Shown: positions 54,671-63,635, numbered from the stretch's first letter. The stretch: 64,000 bases of DNA from Azospirillum sp. TSH64 (GCF_003116035.1 NZ_LGQW01000015.1:1103333-1167332), one strand, 5' to 3'. Translations and numbers: made by a program. Notes: generated by a model not told the origin, from the letters alone.

Positions 54671-54734
54671 CCGCCGGGGGTATCGCCCGCCAGGGGTACT
54701 GCCCGTAAGCACAGGCTCAGACCTTACGCACAGG

Positions 54735-54760
54735 GAACGCCCGGCTCTGCCGGGCGTTTT
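54735..54760 (+). terminator. Terminator after the MscS-type gene
   Basis: AACGCCCGG (54736-54744) pairs with CCGGGCGTT (54750-54758), followed by TT. Short, clean hairpin about 65 bases past the stop. Confidence 0.75.
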
Positions 54761-54807
54761 CCTTATGTACGTCCTGTACGTCCGATCGGCGGGAGCCAGC
54801 CGCAACC

Positions 54808-55284
54808 ATGCTCAGCGATGCCTTTTCCCGGTTCGCCCGCTGGATGGAGCGCCAGTCCGGCCGTCCGGCTGCCTTCGTCACCGCCTTCGCCGTCGTGCTG
54901 GTCTGGGGGCTGACCGGGCCGCTGTTCCATTTTTCCGACACCTGGCAGCTGGTGATCAACACCGGCACCACCATCGTCACCTTCCTGATGGTGTTCATCA
55001 TCCAGAACGCCCAGAACCGCGACACCCAGGCCATCCACCTGAAGCTGGACGAGCTGATCCGCGCCACCCACTCCGCCCGCAACGGCATGATCGATGTGGA
55101 GGAGATGCCGGAAAACGAACTGGCAAAGGTGAAGCGCAGCTTTGAAAAGCTCGCCAGGACCGCCGAATGCCTGGACCACCGCATCGACGAGAAGGTCGAG
55201 CGCGCGGTAGAACGCGAAGTGGAGCGCGAGGTCGACGAGGAGCTGGAGGAGCGCGGCCTGCCCGACCCGGCGGAGAAGCGGTGA
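54808..55284 (+). CDS. Low-affinity iron permease family protein
   Basis: A 158-residue protein with two membrane helices (FVTAFAVVLVWGLTG; LVINTGTTIVTFLMVFIIQ) and QNAQNRDTQAIHLKLDELIR, typical of this small family (Pfam low-affinity iron permease). Transport activity in bacteria is unproven. The C-terminal part is a charged coiled coil rich in Glu/Arg. Its own ATG at 54808 has no obvious strong ribosome binding site. Confidence 0.85.
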   Translation: MLSDAFSRFARWMERQSGRPAAFVTAFAVVLVWGLTGPLFHFSDTWQLVINTGTTIVTFLMVFIIQNAQNRDTQAIHLKLDELIRATHSARNGMIDVEEMPENELAKVKRSFEKLARTAECLDHRIDEKVERAVEREVEREVDEELEERGLPDPAEKR

Positions 55285-55303
55285 GTGTGCCGTTTAGGCT
55301 GCC

Positions 55304-55891
55304 CTATCCGGCCGGCGCCGGCGGGCAGGGGGGGCGGCGCCAGGCGCGCAGCGCGTCGCCCAGCGCGCGGGCGAAGCTGGACCGCTCGTCCGGCGACAGG
55401 AAGGACCCGACCCCCACCGACTGGCCATGGGAACTCAGCGTGACCTGCCCGGCGGCGCCGTGGCGCTCATGGTCGGCCGGCTCGCTGTGGGTGATCCGCA
55501 GCCAGTAGGGATGGAAGGACCAGCGCCGCTCCGGCGCCTTCCAATGCACCCGCTGCACCGTCAGCGCGGTTTCGGTCAGACGCACCCGCTCATACTGCCG
55601 GGCGGAGCGGTAGCTGACCCGGAAGGCCAGCCACAGCGCCAGCACGTCCAGCCCGCAGAAGGGCACGACCGGCCAGGCGCCATGGGCGACGAAGATGCCG
55701 GCGACGATCAAATTCATCGCCACGACCACCGCCATCAGGATTCGGAAGCCGCTGCGGCCCAGGCTGCGGTGCGGGTGGAGGATGGCGTCGAACAGCACGC
55801 GCACCGAGCCGCTGCCACCGCTGTCCGCGGGGGAGGGACCGTCGCCGGGCTGCCGGCCACCGGGTTGCGGGCCGCTGATGTCGATTGGCAT
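55304..55891 (-). CDS. DUF2244-domain membrane protein
   Basis: A 195-residue protein: Pro/Gly-rich N-terminus, two membrane helices (about 50-70 and 74-94), and a C-terminal part with RQYERVRLTETALTVQRVHW, SFHPYWLRIT and VGSFLSPDERSSFARALGDAL, the DUF2244 pattern. Function unknown. Two adjacent ATGs (55891 and 55900) are possible. Confidence 0.82.
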   Translation of the reverse strand: MPIDISGPQPGGRQPGDGPSPADSGGSGSVRVLFDAILHPHRSLGRSGFRILMAVVVAMNLIVAGIFVAHGAWPVVPFCGLDVLALWLAFRVSYRSARQYERVRLTETALTVQRVHWKAPERRWSFHPYWLRITHSEPADHERHGAAGQVTLSSHGQSVGVGSFLSPDERSSFARALGDALRAWRRPPCPPAPAG

Positions 55892-55971
55892 GGCGGCCAT
55901 CCTACCCCAGCGCCGCCCGTCGGAAAACCGCGAGGAAATCGGGGTTATGCCGCCCTCGTCATGCTGCCCCC

Positions 55972-56448
55972 TTATGCTGCCTGCGACACCATCGGCACCG
56001 CGCCGCCGTTCAGCACCCAGGCCATGGCGCTGTCCATGCCGGGATAGTCTGCGGCCGGCCGGCCCTCGATCTCCCCGGCCAGGCTGCCGTCGAGGTTCAG
56101 GCCTTGGGCCAGGACGAAGATCCGCGCCTGATCGTCGATGCCGGCGACGATCATCACCTCCGCCATCACCGCGGCCCAGTCCCAGTCGGTCATCACCACG
56201 CCGCACCGCACCTGTCCGCAGCGCCGGGCCAGCTTCATCAGGGCGACGACGATCTCCGGCCGGAAGTCCTCGGCCTCGAAGCGGTCGAACTCGACAAGGC
56301 TGCTCCAGGGCGTACCGCGCGCGCCCAGGGCGGCGCAGTGCATCTCCACCTGCCGGGCGATGCTGTCGCGCTGCTCCAGCGACAGGGTGCCCTGCAACCG
56401 GACATGCAGTCCCCAATCCTTCAGTTCCACAAGATAAGACGCGGTCAT
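55972..56448 (-). CDS. Hypothetical protein, STAS/SpoIIAA-like pattern
   Basis: A 158-residue protein: MTASYLVELKDWGLHVRLQG, then SLEQRDSIARQVEMHCAAL and LVEFDRFEAEDFRPEIVVAL. The alternation of strands and helices recalls SpoIIAA-like (STAS) proteins, but no diagnostic residue is clear. It stands alone on the minus strand, divergent from nth. Start 56448 was taken because it is the first ATG; a TTG six bases earlier is possible. Confidence 0.6.
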   Translation of the reverse strand: MTASYLVELKDWGLHVRLQGTLSLEQRDSIARQVEMHCAALGARGTPWSSLVEFDRFEAEDFRPEIVVALMKLARRCGQVRCGVVMTDWDWAAVMAEVMIVAGIDDQARIFVLAQGLNLDGSLAGEIEGRPAADYPGMDSAMAWVLNGGAVPMVSQAA

Positions 56449-56770
56449 TTCCAAATACCCTTATCCGATCCGAACGCCACAACCAGGATAATCCATGGTT
56501 CGTCTTCAAGCGTTCTAACGGTGCCCCCGCAGCCAGCAAATCATACGCCACCGCAAAAGCGACCGGAAAGCCGTAATCCTGCGTCCAATTCTGTTGAACT
56601 GGCGTCAATTGCTCCGATCTTTGTCGCAAATTGCGACGCAGCGCTGCAGTTTGGCCTGCGGTCTGCGCCGGAGTGTTTCGCGGCTGTCATCGTTCGCCGT
56701 CAAACGGCCATTCTCCCTGGCCCGTTCCGCCTCTGGCGCAGGCTCGGGCGTTGCGGCTATGGTGGCGGTC
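56449..56770. other. Intergenic region upstream of nth with a palindrome
   Basis: 322 bases between the STAS-like gene and nth with no supported gene. It contains a near-perfect 15-base palindrome GTCGCAA-A-TTGCGAC (56623-56637), a candidate operator for one of the two divergent genes. Confidence 0.4.
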
Positions 56771-57406
56771 ATGAAGCCAGCCGCCGTCCAGGAATTCTTC
56801 CGCCGCCTGTCCGCCGCCAACCCGGAACCCCGGAGCGAGCTGGACTACGTCAATCCTTACACGCTGCTGGTCGCCGTGGTGCTGTCGGCCCAGGCCACCG
56901 ACATCGGGGTGAACCGGGCGACCGGACCGCTGTTCCAAATCGTCACCACGCCGCAGCAGATGGTGGCGCTGGGCGAGGAGGGGCTGCGCCAGTACATCAA
57001 GACCATCGGCCTGTTCAACACCAAGGCCAAGAACGTCATCCGCCTGTCGGAGCTGCTGATCGAGCGCCATGGCGGCGAGGTGCCGCGCGACCGCGACGCG
57101 CTGGAGCAGCTTCCCGGCGTCGGCCGCAAGACCGCCAACGTCGTGCTGAACGTCGCCTTCGGCGAGGAGACCATCGCGGTCGACACCCACATCTTCCGCG
57201 TCGGCAACCGCACCGGGCTCGCCCCCGGCAAGACGCCGGACGCGGTGGAGGCGAAGCTGCTGAAGGCGGTGCCGAAGCTCTACCGCCGCCATGCCCACCA
57301 CTGGCTGATCCTGCACGGCCGCTACGTCTGCAAGGCGCGCAAGCCCGAGTGCCCGGTCTGCCCGGTCGCCGACCTCTGCGCCTTCAAGGACAAGATCATC
57401 GCCTGA
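56771..57406 (+). CDS. nth: Endonuclease III
   Basis: Base-excision DNA glycosylase/AP lyase for oxidised pyrimidines. The 211-residue protein has the helix-hairpin-helix LPGVGRKTANVV with catalytic Lys120, Asp138 in VDTHIFRVGNR, and the [4Fe-4S] cysteines C187, C194, C197, C203. An ATG 12 bases earlier is an alternative start. Confidence 0.98.
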   Translation: MKPAAVQEFFRRLSAANPEPRSELDYVNPYTLLVAVVLSAQATDIGVNRATGPLFQIVTTPQQMVALGEEGLRQYIKTIGLFNTKAKNVIRLSELLIERHGGEVPRDRDALEQLPGVGRKTANVVLNVAFGEETIAVDTHIFRVGNRTGLAPGKTPDAVEAKLLKAVPKLYRRHAHHWLILHGRYVCKARKPECPVCPVADLCAFKDKIIA

Positions 57407-57432
57407 TTGGGGGGCCTGATCTCGCTTGGCCC

Positions 57433-57483
57433 AAACGCAAGACGCCCGGCATGGCGGAGAGCCAGCCGGGCGTCTTGCGGTTT
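57433..57483. terminator. Strong bidirectional terminator between nth and the bactofilin gene
   Basis: Perfect 15-base arms CGCAAGACGCCCGGC (57436-57450) and GCCGGGCGTCTTGCG (57465-57479) with a 14-base loop. Short A and T runs lie outside. Confidence 0.85.
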
Positions 57484-57503
57484 CTGCCGGTCGCAGGGGC
57501 CGG

Positions 57504-58379
57504 TCAGACGGTCTCGGCCGCCGGGATCTGCTCGATCACGGGCTGGGCCACGGGCTGGGCCACCGGCTGGACCGCGGCGGCGGGCCTGGAGCCGGTGCCG
57601 TAGATCTGGATGTCGCCGACCAGCTGGCCGCCGGCATCGACCGCCAGCTCGCCGAAGCGGATCGACCCGGTGATCTTGCCGGTGGAGCGCACGGTCAGGC
57701 GGCCGCGGACCGCGATGTCGCCTTCGAAGCGGCCGGCGATGTCGGCCTCCTCGATGTCGACCGAGCCCTTGAACAGGCCGGTCTCGGCGATCTCGACCAG
57801 CCGGCCTTCGCGCAGCTTGGCCTCGACCGTGCCTTCGACAACCAGCACGTCGCAGGAGCCGATCTCGCCGGTCAGCGAGATGTCGCGGCCGACGGTCAGG
57901 CGGCGCTGCTCGGGCATGGCCGGGGCGACGGGGGCCGGCGCGACCGGAGCCTGGGCGACGGGGGCGGCGGCCGGGTTGGCGATCGGGATCGACGGCTGGC
58001 GCGGGGCGGAGCCGGGCATGTCGACGACCCGGCGCGGCACGTCGGTCTTGAAGCCGGCACCCGGCACGGACGGCGCGGAGGGGGGCTTGGGAATGCTGTT
58101 CATGTCGGGTCCCTTCGAGGCGGAAGGCATGTCGGGATAGGCCGGGGCGGCGTGCTGCGTGCCGGCCAGGGCGTGGGCCATGCTGGGGGCGGCCGCTCCG
58201 GCCGCGACAGCGGAGGCCGGGGCATGGGCCGGGGTGTTGAGCCCCGTATTGTTGAGGGAGGCGAGCGGCGACGAGACGGCGCCGGGCTCGCCCGGGGTGT
58301 GCGGACGGACAGCCGGCTGCGGCGGGACGGGGCTGTCGGCCTTGGGAGCGGCGGGCGGTGTCTTTCGTCCGAACAGCAT
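57504..58379 (-). CDS. Bactofilin
   Basis: Cytoskeletal beta-helix protein. Of 291 residues, about 155-270 form the right-handed beta-helix (DISLTGEIGSCDVLVVEG, EGDIAVRGRLTVRSTGKITG). The N-terminal half and the end are Pro/Ala-rich and disordered, typical of bactofilins. Polymerises without nucleotide and scaffolds wall or polar structures. GGGGA eight bases upstream supports the ATG at 58379. Confidence 0.9.
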   Translation of the reverse strand: MLFGRKTPPAAPKADSPVPPQPAVRPHTPGEPGAVSSPLASLNNTGLNTPAHAPASAVAAGAAAPSMAHALAGTQHAAPAYPDMPSASKGPDMNSIPKPPSAPSVPGAGFKTDVPRRVVDMPGSAPRQPSIPIANPAAAPVAQAPVAPAPVAPAMPEQRRLTVGRDISLTGEIGSCDVLVVEGTVEAKLREGRLVEIAETGLFKGSVDIEEADIAGRFEGDIAVRGRLTVRSTGKITGSIRFGELAVDAGGQLVGDIQIYGTGSRPAAAVQPVAQPVAQPVIEQIPAAETV

Positions 58380-58530
58380 GAGCGGTTCCCCCAGTCTGGA
58401 CATTCGGGTGGCGGGATGGCCTGGAAATCGTGTGGCCCGGTGCCGGAGGCGCCCCGCCGGGAAGGCGGTCGCCGCAATCGGTGTCCGGGCGGCCGGTTTC
58501 CGGGCAGGCGACGGTGTGCGGCCGTGCCGC

Positions 58531-59226
58531 CTAGCGGCGTATCACGGTCGTCCGGCCCGCCGCAAGGGGCGCCGACATGGACTGTAGGACATGAACCATG
58601 AAGGCGCTCGCCACGACGGGGACCAGCAAATTGGCGAAGGGGATTGTCGAAAGGAAGGCAATGACGACCCCGGCCAAAAAAGGTTTCAGCGGTCTGGCAC
58701 GGCGCATCGCCCGGGCGGCGGCGCGGTCCATCCGCCGGTGCGCCACCATCTCGAAATACTCCCGGCCCAGCAGATAGCCGTTGATGGTGTAGAAGACGAT
58801 CAGGTTCAGGCCGGGCGCGAAGATGTAGACCGGCAGCGCCAGCAGATTGACCGCCAGCACCAGCAGCAGGAAGCGCAGCGCCGTCGCCAGCTCCTCCAGC
58901 CAGCCGGCCTGGCGCGGGGCGGGCAGGCCGGGGTAGTGCCGCGCCTCGACCCGCTCCACCACCTCGTCGAGGAAGAAGCTCGACACCGTGCCGACCGTGG
59001 CCGGGAACAGCAGCCACGCCAGCACCAGCACCCCCAGCCCGCCCATGACGTCGATGGTGGCGTCGATCCAGCCATAGCCGGTCAGCGGCGTCGCCGACAG
59101 CGCCAATGAGGCGCCGGCGGCCAGCAGGGCATAGGCGAGCAGCGAGACGAACACCCCGATCCACACCACCCGGCGCACGCGCGGGTCGGACAGCTGGGCG
59201 AAGGCAAGCACGAGGGCGCGGATCAT
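58531..59226 (-). CDS. EI24-domain membrane protein
   Basis: A 231-residue protein with four hydrophobic helices and EI24/CysZ-like features (FFLDEVVERVEARHYPGLP; VIFYTINGYLLGREYFEMVA-type segment; RRARPLKPFLAGVVIAFLS). CysZ takes up sulfate in some bacteria; alphaproteobacterial EI24 proteins have no known substrate. Start 59226. It precedes the bactofilin gene by 151 bases on the same strand. Confidence 0.85.
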   Translation of the reverse strand: MIRALVLAFAQLSDPRVRRVVWIGVFVSLLAYALLAAGASLALSATPLTGYGWIDATIDVMGGLGVLVLAWLLFPATVGTVSSFFLDEVVERVEARHYPGLPAPRQAGWLEELATALRFLLLVLAVNLLALPVYIFAPGLNLIVFYTINGYLLGREYFEMVAHRRMDRAAARAMRRARPLKPFLAGVVIAFLSTIPFANLLVPVVASAFMVHVLQSMSAPLAAGRTTVIRR

Positions 59227-59365
59227 CGGCGGTCCGTAAGGCGGCGGGGAATGGCGGCGGGGCAGGGCGTCGGAGCAGGGCTTCGGAGCAGGGCCGCCGC
59301 CCGCATATCTACGGTGGCCGGCGGCCGGGTTCCAGTCCCCCCGTGCCGCCTGTGCCGCTCTCCCG

Positions 59366-60649
59366 TTACGGTGCGGGGCTGAACACCAGCGCGGCGTTGG
59401 TCCCGCCGAAGCCGAAGCTGTTCGACAGGACATGGCGGATGCGCCGCTCCTTCGGCCGCAGCGGCACGAGGTCGAGGTCGCAGCCCTCCGACGGCGCCTC
59501 CAGGTTCAGGGTGGGCGGGGCGACCTGGTCGCGCAGGGCCAGGATGGCGAAGATCGCCTCCACCGCGCCCGCCGCGCCCAGCAGATGGCCGGTCGCCGAT
59601 TTGGTCGAGGACATCGACAGGTCCGCCGCCGCCGGGCCGAACAGGCGCTTGACCGCTGCGATCTCCACCGGGTCGCCGGCCGGGGTGGAGGTGGCGTGGG
59701 CGTTGACGTAGTCGATGGCGTCCGGCGCCAGCCCGGCCCGCTTCAGCGCGGCGCGCATGGCGCGGAAGGCGCCGTTGCCGTCCTCCGCCGGCGAGGTGAT
59801 GTGGTAGGCGTCGCCCGACAGGCCATAGCCGGTGACCTCGGCATAGATGGTGGCGCCGCGCCGCTTGGCGTGCTCCAGCTCCTCCAGCACCAGCACCCCG
59901 GCCCCTTCGCCCATGACGAAGCCGTCGCGCTCGCGGTCCCACGGGCGCGACGCGCGGGCCGGGTCGTCGTTGAAGCCGCTGGACATGGCGCGGGCGGCGC
60001 AGAAGCCGGCGATGGCGAGACGGCAGATCGTCGCCTCGCTGCCGCCGGCCAGCATGACGTCGGCATCGTCCATGGCGATCAGCCGGGCGGCGTCGCCGAT
60101 GGCATGCGCCCCGGTCGCGCAGGCGGTCACCGCGGCATGGTTCGGCCCGCGGAAGCCGTAGCGGATCGAGACATGGCCCGAGGCGAGGTTGATGAGGGTC
60201 GACGGCACGAAGAAGGGCGAGATGCGGCGCGGCCCCTTCGCATGCAGGGTCAGCGCCGCGTCGGCCAGGGCCGGCAGGCCGCCGATGCCAGAGCCGATCA
60301 TCACGCCGGTGCGCTCCTGCGCCTCCGCGTCTGCCGGGCGCCAGCCGGCATCGGCCACCGCCTCCTCCGCGGCGGCCAGCGCCAGCAGGATGAAGCGGTC
60401 CATCTTGCGCTGGTCCTTGGGCGGCACCACCGCATCGGCATCGAAGGGGGCGTCGAAGGCGGCATCCCCGCTGTCCGGCACCTGTCCGGCGATGCGGCAG
60501 GGCAGGTCGGCGACATCGATCCCGCCGGCATCGACTCCCCTTACCGCGCGGATGCCGCTGCGGCCGTCCAGCACGGCGCGCCAGCTCGCCGACACCCCGG
60601 CCCCGAGCGGCGTGACCGCGCCCAATCCGGTGACCACGACTCGTCTCAT
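59366..60649 (-). CDS. Beta-ketoacyl-ACP synthase II (FabF-like)
   Basis: Condensing enzyme of 427 residues with Cys177 in AAVTACATGAHAIGDA, His in NAHATSTPAGDPVEI and His in STKSATGHLLGAAGAVEA, so the C-H-H triad is intact. It lies outside any fab cluster and starts within the stop of an HxlR regulator gene (ATGA), suggesting a regulated, specialised fatty-acid or secondary-lipid role rather than the housekeeping FabF. Confidence 0.92.
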   Translation of the reverse strand: MRRVVVTGLGAVTPLGAGVSASWRAVLDGRSGIRAVRGVDAGGIDVADLPCRIAGQVPDSGDAAFDAPFDADAVVPPKDQRKMDRFILLALAAAEEAVADAGWRPADAEAQERTGVMIGSGIGGLPALADAALTLHAKGPRRISPFFVPSTLINLASGHVSIRYGFRGPNHAAVTACATGAHAIGDAARLIAMDDADVMLAGGSEATICRLAIAGFCAARAMSSGFNDDPARASRPWDRERDGFVMGEGAGVLVLEELEHAKRRGATIYAEVTGYGLSGDAYHITSPAEDGNGAFRAMRAALKRAGLAPDAIDYVNAHATSTPAGDPVEIAAVKRLFGPAAADLSMSSTKSATGHLLGAAGAVEAIFAILALRDQVAPPTLNLEAPSEGCDLDLVPLRPKERRIRHVLSNSFGFGGTNAALVFSPAP

Positions 60650-61119
60650 TCGGTTTCGTCCTTTGACCATGTCGTCTTTGCAGGGATCGTGAAGTCCGGG
60701 CGCAGCCGCTCCGGCCGGATCGCTTCGCCTGTCGTCCTGTCGATCAGCACCGGCTCGACCGTCCGTCCGGTGTCCCTGTCGACGATCCGGAACGCCCCGC
60801 CGGACGCCAGCCAGCGGCTGCCCCAGCCGGCCATGGCGATCAGCACCGGCAGGAAATCCCGTCCCTTGCCGGTCAGGTGATAGCCATGGCGCAGCGGGCG
60901 GTCCTGGTAGGGCCGCTTCTCCAGCAGCCCGGCCTCCACCAGAGCCTGGAGGCGGCGGGTCAGCATGTTGGTGGCGAGCCCGATGCTGCGCTGGAACTCG
61001 TCGAAGCGGGTCAGGCCGAACATCGCGTCGCGCAGGATCAGCAGCGACCACCATTCCCCGACCTCGTCGAGGCCGCGGGCGATGGGGCAGGGAACGTCGC
61101 TCAGGCGGGTGCGTCGCAT
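60646..61119 (-). CDS. HxlR-family transcriptional regulator
   Basis: A 157-residue winged-HTH protein with the family Cys (CPIARGLDEVGEWWSLLILR) and FDEFQRSIGLATNMLTRRLQ, KRPYQDRPLRHGYHLTGKGR. HxlR proteins sense electrophiles or redox changes through cysteines. Its stop overlaps the FabF-like gene, so the enzyme is probably its target or partner. Start 61119 is the first ATG of the conserved part. Confidence 0.87.
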   Translation of the reverse strand: MRRTRLSDVPCPIARGLDEVGEWWSLLILRDAMFGLTRFDEFQRSIGLATNMLTRRLQALVEAGLLEKRPYQDRPLRHGYHLTGKGRDFLPVLIAMAGWGSRWLASGGAFRIVDRDTGRTVEPVLIDRTTGEAIRPERLRPDFTIPAKTTWSKDETE

Positions 61120-61284
61120 GGCGGCGACTGTCGCACGGTCACTTTCATCATGCAAGCGATGGGGACGGCGGCACAGCCGCGGAGCATCGGGAGTGCCTGC
61201 CCGAGCCGCGCTTGTGATGCGGGCGGCGGCGGCTATACTCGCGCCGCAACTTCGCACCGACCGCAAGATCTCCCAGGAGAGCCT

Positions 61285-62292
61285 ATGACCACGTCCGTCC
61301 AGGATGCCGCCTACGACGTCACCGGCATCGGCAACGCCATCGTGGACGTGATCGCCCACGCCGACGACGCCTTCCTCGCCGCCAACACCATCGAAAAGGG
61401 GGCGATGACGCTGATCGACGCCGCCCGGGCGGAGGAGCTGTATGGCCGCATGGGTCCGGGCGTCGAGGTTTCCGGCGGTTCCGCCGGCAACACCATGGCG
61501 GGCATCGCCATGCTGGGCGGGCGCGGCGCCTATATCGGCAAGGTGGCCAAGGACCAGCTGGGCGACGTGTTCCGCCACGACATCCGCGCCTCGGGCGTCG
61601 CCTTCGACAGCGCGCCGCTGCTGGGCGGGGCGCCGACCGCCCGCTGCCTGATCCTGGTCACGCCGGACGCCCAGCGCTCGATGAACACCTATCTCGGCGC
61701 CTGCGTCGAGCTGGGGCCGGAGGACATCGACGAGACGCTGATCGCCGCCTCGCAGGTGACCTATCTGGAAGGCTATCTGTGGGATCCGCCCCGCGCCAAG
61801 GAAGCCTTCCGCAAGGCGGCGGAGATCGCGCACGCCGCCGGCCGCAAGGTGTCGCTGTCGCTGTCCGACAGCTTCTGCGTCCACCGCCACCATGCCGAGT
61901 TCGTCGATCTGGTGGAACGCCATGTCGACATCCTGTTCGCCAACGAGCATGAGATCGGCGCCCTCTACGGCACCGACAGCTTCGAGGACGCGCTGGCGGC
62001 GGTGAAGCGGCTGGGCAAGACGGCGGCGCTGACCCGCAGCGAGAAGGGCGCCGTCATCGTCTCGGCCGGCGAGGTGGTCGAGGTGGCGGCCGAGCCGGTG
62101 GAGCGGGTGGTCGACACCACCGGGGCCGGCGACCTCTATGCCGCCGGCTTCCTGTTCGGCCACACCCGCGGCCTGTCCCCGGCGGTCTGCGGCCGTCTGG
62201 GCGCCGTCGCCGCGGCGGAGATCATCGGCCATGTCGGCGCCCGGCCGGAGGTGAACCTGCGCGAACTGGTCGCCGCCAAGGGCATCCTCTGA
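61285..62292 (+). CDS. Adenosine kinase
   Basis: A PfkB-family kinase of 335 residues that makes AMP from adenosine. Motifs: GIGNAIVDVIAHADDAF, EVSGGSAGNTMAGIAMLGG and the ATP-site VVDTTGAGDLYAAGFLFG. Length and blocks match alphaproteobacterial adenosine kinase. AGGAGA precedes the ATG. It stands alone, divergent from the HxlR gene. Confidence 0.93.
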   Translation: MTTSVQDAAYDVTGIGNAIVDVIAHADDAFLAANTIEKGAMTLIDAARAEELYGRMGPGVEVSGGSAGNTMAGIAMLGGRGAYIGKVAKDQLGDVFRHDIRASGVAFDSAPLLGGAPTARCLILVTPDAQRSMNTYLGACVELGPEDIDETLIAASQVTYLEGYLWDPPRAKEAFRKAAEIAHAAGRKVSLSLSDSFCVHRHHAEFVDLVERHVDILFANEHEIGALYGTDSFEDALAAVKRLGKTAALTRSEKGAVIVSAGEVVEVAAEPVERVVDTTGAGDLYAAGFLFGHTRGLSPAVCGRLGAVAAAEIIGHVGARPEVNLRELVAAKGIL

Positions 62293-62326
62293 CCTGCGAT
62301 TTGCCTGTCAGATCGCGACAACGTTG

Positions 62327-62362
62327 CCGGCCGCACTGCATTTTGCAACTGCGGCCGGTTCT
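62327..62362. terminator. Hairpin between convergent adenosine kinase and coiled-coil genes
   Basis: CCGGCCGCA (62327-62335) pairs with TGCGGCCGG (62350-62358). The T-tract is weak. Confidence 0.55.
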
Positions 62363-62395
62363 CATTCCGGTCCGGTTTTCGTCAGTTCAGCCGGC

Positions 62396-62869
62396 TCAGT
62401 TCAATTGGTCGTCCACCACCGGCCGCTCCGGCACGGTGACCCGGGCGCACAGCAGCGCCAGCGCCGTTCCGCTGTCGGGGGCGGCCACCGCCCAGCGCTC
62501 CGGCCGGTCGGGCCGCGGGACGGTCAGCAGCCACAGCCGGTCCTTCTCGCCGAAACGCTCGGTCATCAGCGTGTATTCCCGCGGACCCTGGCGGCGCAAA
62601 TCGTTCAACTGGCTCTGCAAGTCCGCCGCCTGGGCGTTGCGCACGGCGATCGCGTCCTCCAGCTGGCGCAGTTCGGTTTCCTGTCGGCGCAGGTCGCGCC
62701 GCAGGGAGTCGGTGGTGTGGGCCAGCTCCGTCCGTCCATGATGCAGCTGCGACCGGCGGCGCTGCACCGACGCGATCCGGTAGCCGATCCGCAGGATCGA
62801 CACGGTGCCCCAGCTGAGGCAGGCCATCATGATGACCATTTCCAGCACCAGCAGCAGCGGCGTCTGCAT
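62396..62869 (-). CDS. Membrane-anchored coiled-coil protein A (unknown)
   Basis: A 157-residue protein: one membrane helix (LLLVLEMVIMMACLSWGTVSI, about 4-24), a basic coiled coil (about 30-90, RRDLRRQETELRQLEDAIAV) and a small C-terminal domain (YTLMTERFGEKDRLWLLTV, TALALLCARVTV). GGAGGAGGAGGAG lies directly before the ATG, a very strong ribosome binding site. Divergent from a second, similarly built protein. No family recognised. Confidence 0.75.
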   Translation of the reverse strand: MQTPLLLVLEMVIMMACLSWGTVSILRIGYRIASVQRRRSQLHHGRTELAHTTDSLRRDLRRQETELRQLEDAIAVRNAQAADLQSQLNDLRRQGPREYTLMTERFGEKDRLWLLTVPRPDRPERWAVAAPDSGTALALLCARVTVPERPVVDDQLN

Positions 62870-63007
62870 GCTCCTCCTCCTCCGCTCACGTCGGCACGCT
62901 CCTTGCTGCATGCCCGGCTGCCTGGACGTCAGCAACCGGCGTGCCAGGGCAGGCGCCGGCGGCGATGCCGCTTTAAGGGGCGGGGTTCGATTGGGGCGGG
63001 GGTGGCG

Positions 63008-63538
63008 ATGGATGTGGTGCGGACGATCCTCGACTCGGCGGTGCCGCTGGTGGCGGCGCTCGCCATGCTGTGCCATCTGTGCTGGGTCGGCATCCGGCGC
63101 AGCTGGGAACGGGTGGCCGGGCTCGACCGGCTGCGCCAGTCGGTGCGGCCGCTGAAGGAGCGCGAGCGCGCCGAGACGGAGGCGCTGGCCGACATGGCCT
63201 ACCGGCTGGAGGAGGCGAGGGGGCGTCTGACCGCCGCCGAACTGCGGGTCAGCCATCTCCAGCGCCAGATCGACACACTGGACAAGGAACCGCCGGTCTT
63301 CCTGCACGTCCTCGGCACCCCCGGCGGCAACCGGCGCAGCTTCAAGGCGGAGGCGCAGTTCGACACCGTCGTCGCCGCCGCCGCCCGCGCTGCCGGCAAG
63401 CCGGTGAACCCGGCCTGGCGCTACGGCAACCGGGTCGTGGTGCATGCGCTGGACATGTCGTCCGCCCGGCGCGAGGCGGAGCATATCTTCCCGCAGAAGG
63501 GCGGCTATCAGGTCTTCTTCCACGCGGCGGTGCCCTGA
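63008..63538 (+). CDS. Membrane-anchored coiled-coil protein B (unknown)
   Basis: A 176-residue protein with the same architecture as its divergent neighbour: N-terminal membrane helix (LDSAVPLVAALAMLCHLCW, about 8-27), a coiled coil (about 38-90, AETEALADMAYRLEEARGRL) and a C-terminal alpha/beta part (about 94-176, PVFLHVLGTPGGNRRSFKAE, GYQVFFHAAVP). The shared layout and head-to-head arrangement suggest a functional pair; sequence identity between them is not evident by eye. No family recognised. Confidence 0.75.
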   Translation: MDVVRTILDSAVPLVAALAMLCHLCWVGIRRSWERVAGLDRLRQSVRPLKERERAETEALADMAYRLEEARGRLTAAELRVSHLQRQIDTLDKEPPVFLHVLGTPGGNRRSFKAEAQFDTVVAAAARAAGKPVNPAWRYGNRVVVHALDMSSARREAEHIFPQKGGYQVFFHAAVP

Positions 63539-63593
63539 CCCCCCGTCCGGTTTCCGGTTTTTGCAAAAGCCCACCGAATAAAGAAATAATTCC

Positions 63594-63599
63594 TATAAT
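63594..63599 (+). promoter_or_regulatory. -10-like TATAAT before the last gene
   Basis: Consensus TATAAT in an AT-rich patch, 36 bases before the ATG at 63636. No good -35 at 17 bases, so only the -10 is supported. Confidence 0.4.
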
Positions 63600-63635
63600 C
63601 TCTCCGCACTGCCCCCTCATTCGCGGAGCCACGCC

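Noticed and set aside
52079..54805. 908-residue minus-strand frame antisense to the MscS-type gene
   Set aside because: His/Gln/Arg-rich shadow of the channel gene, no signal or domain.
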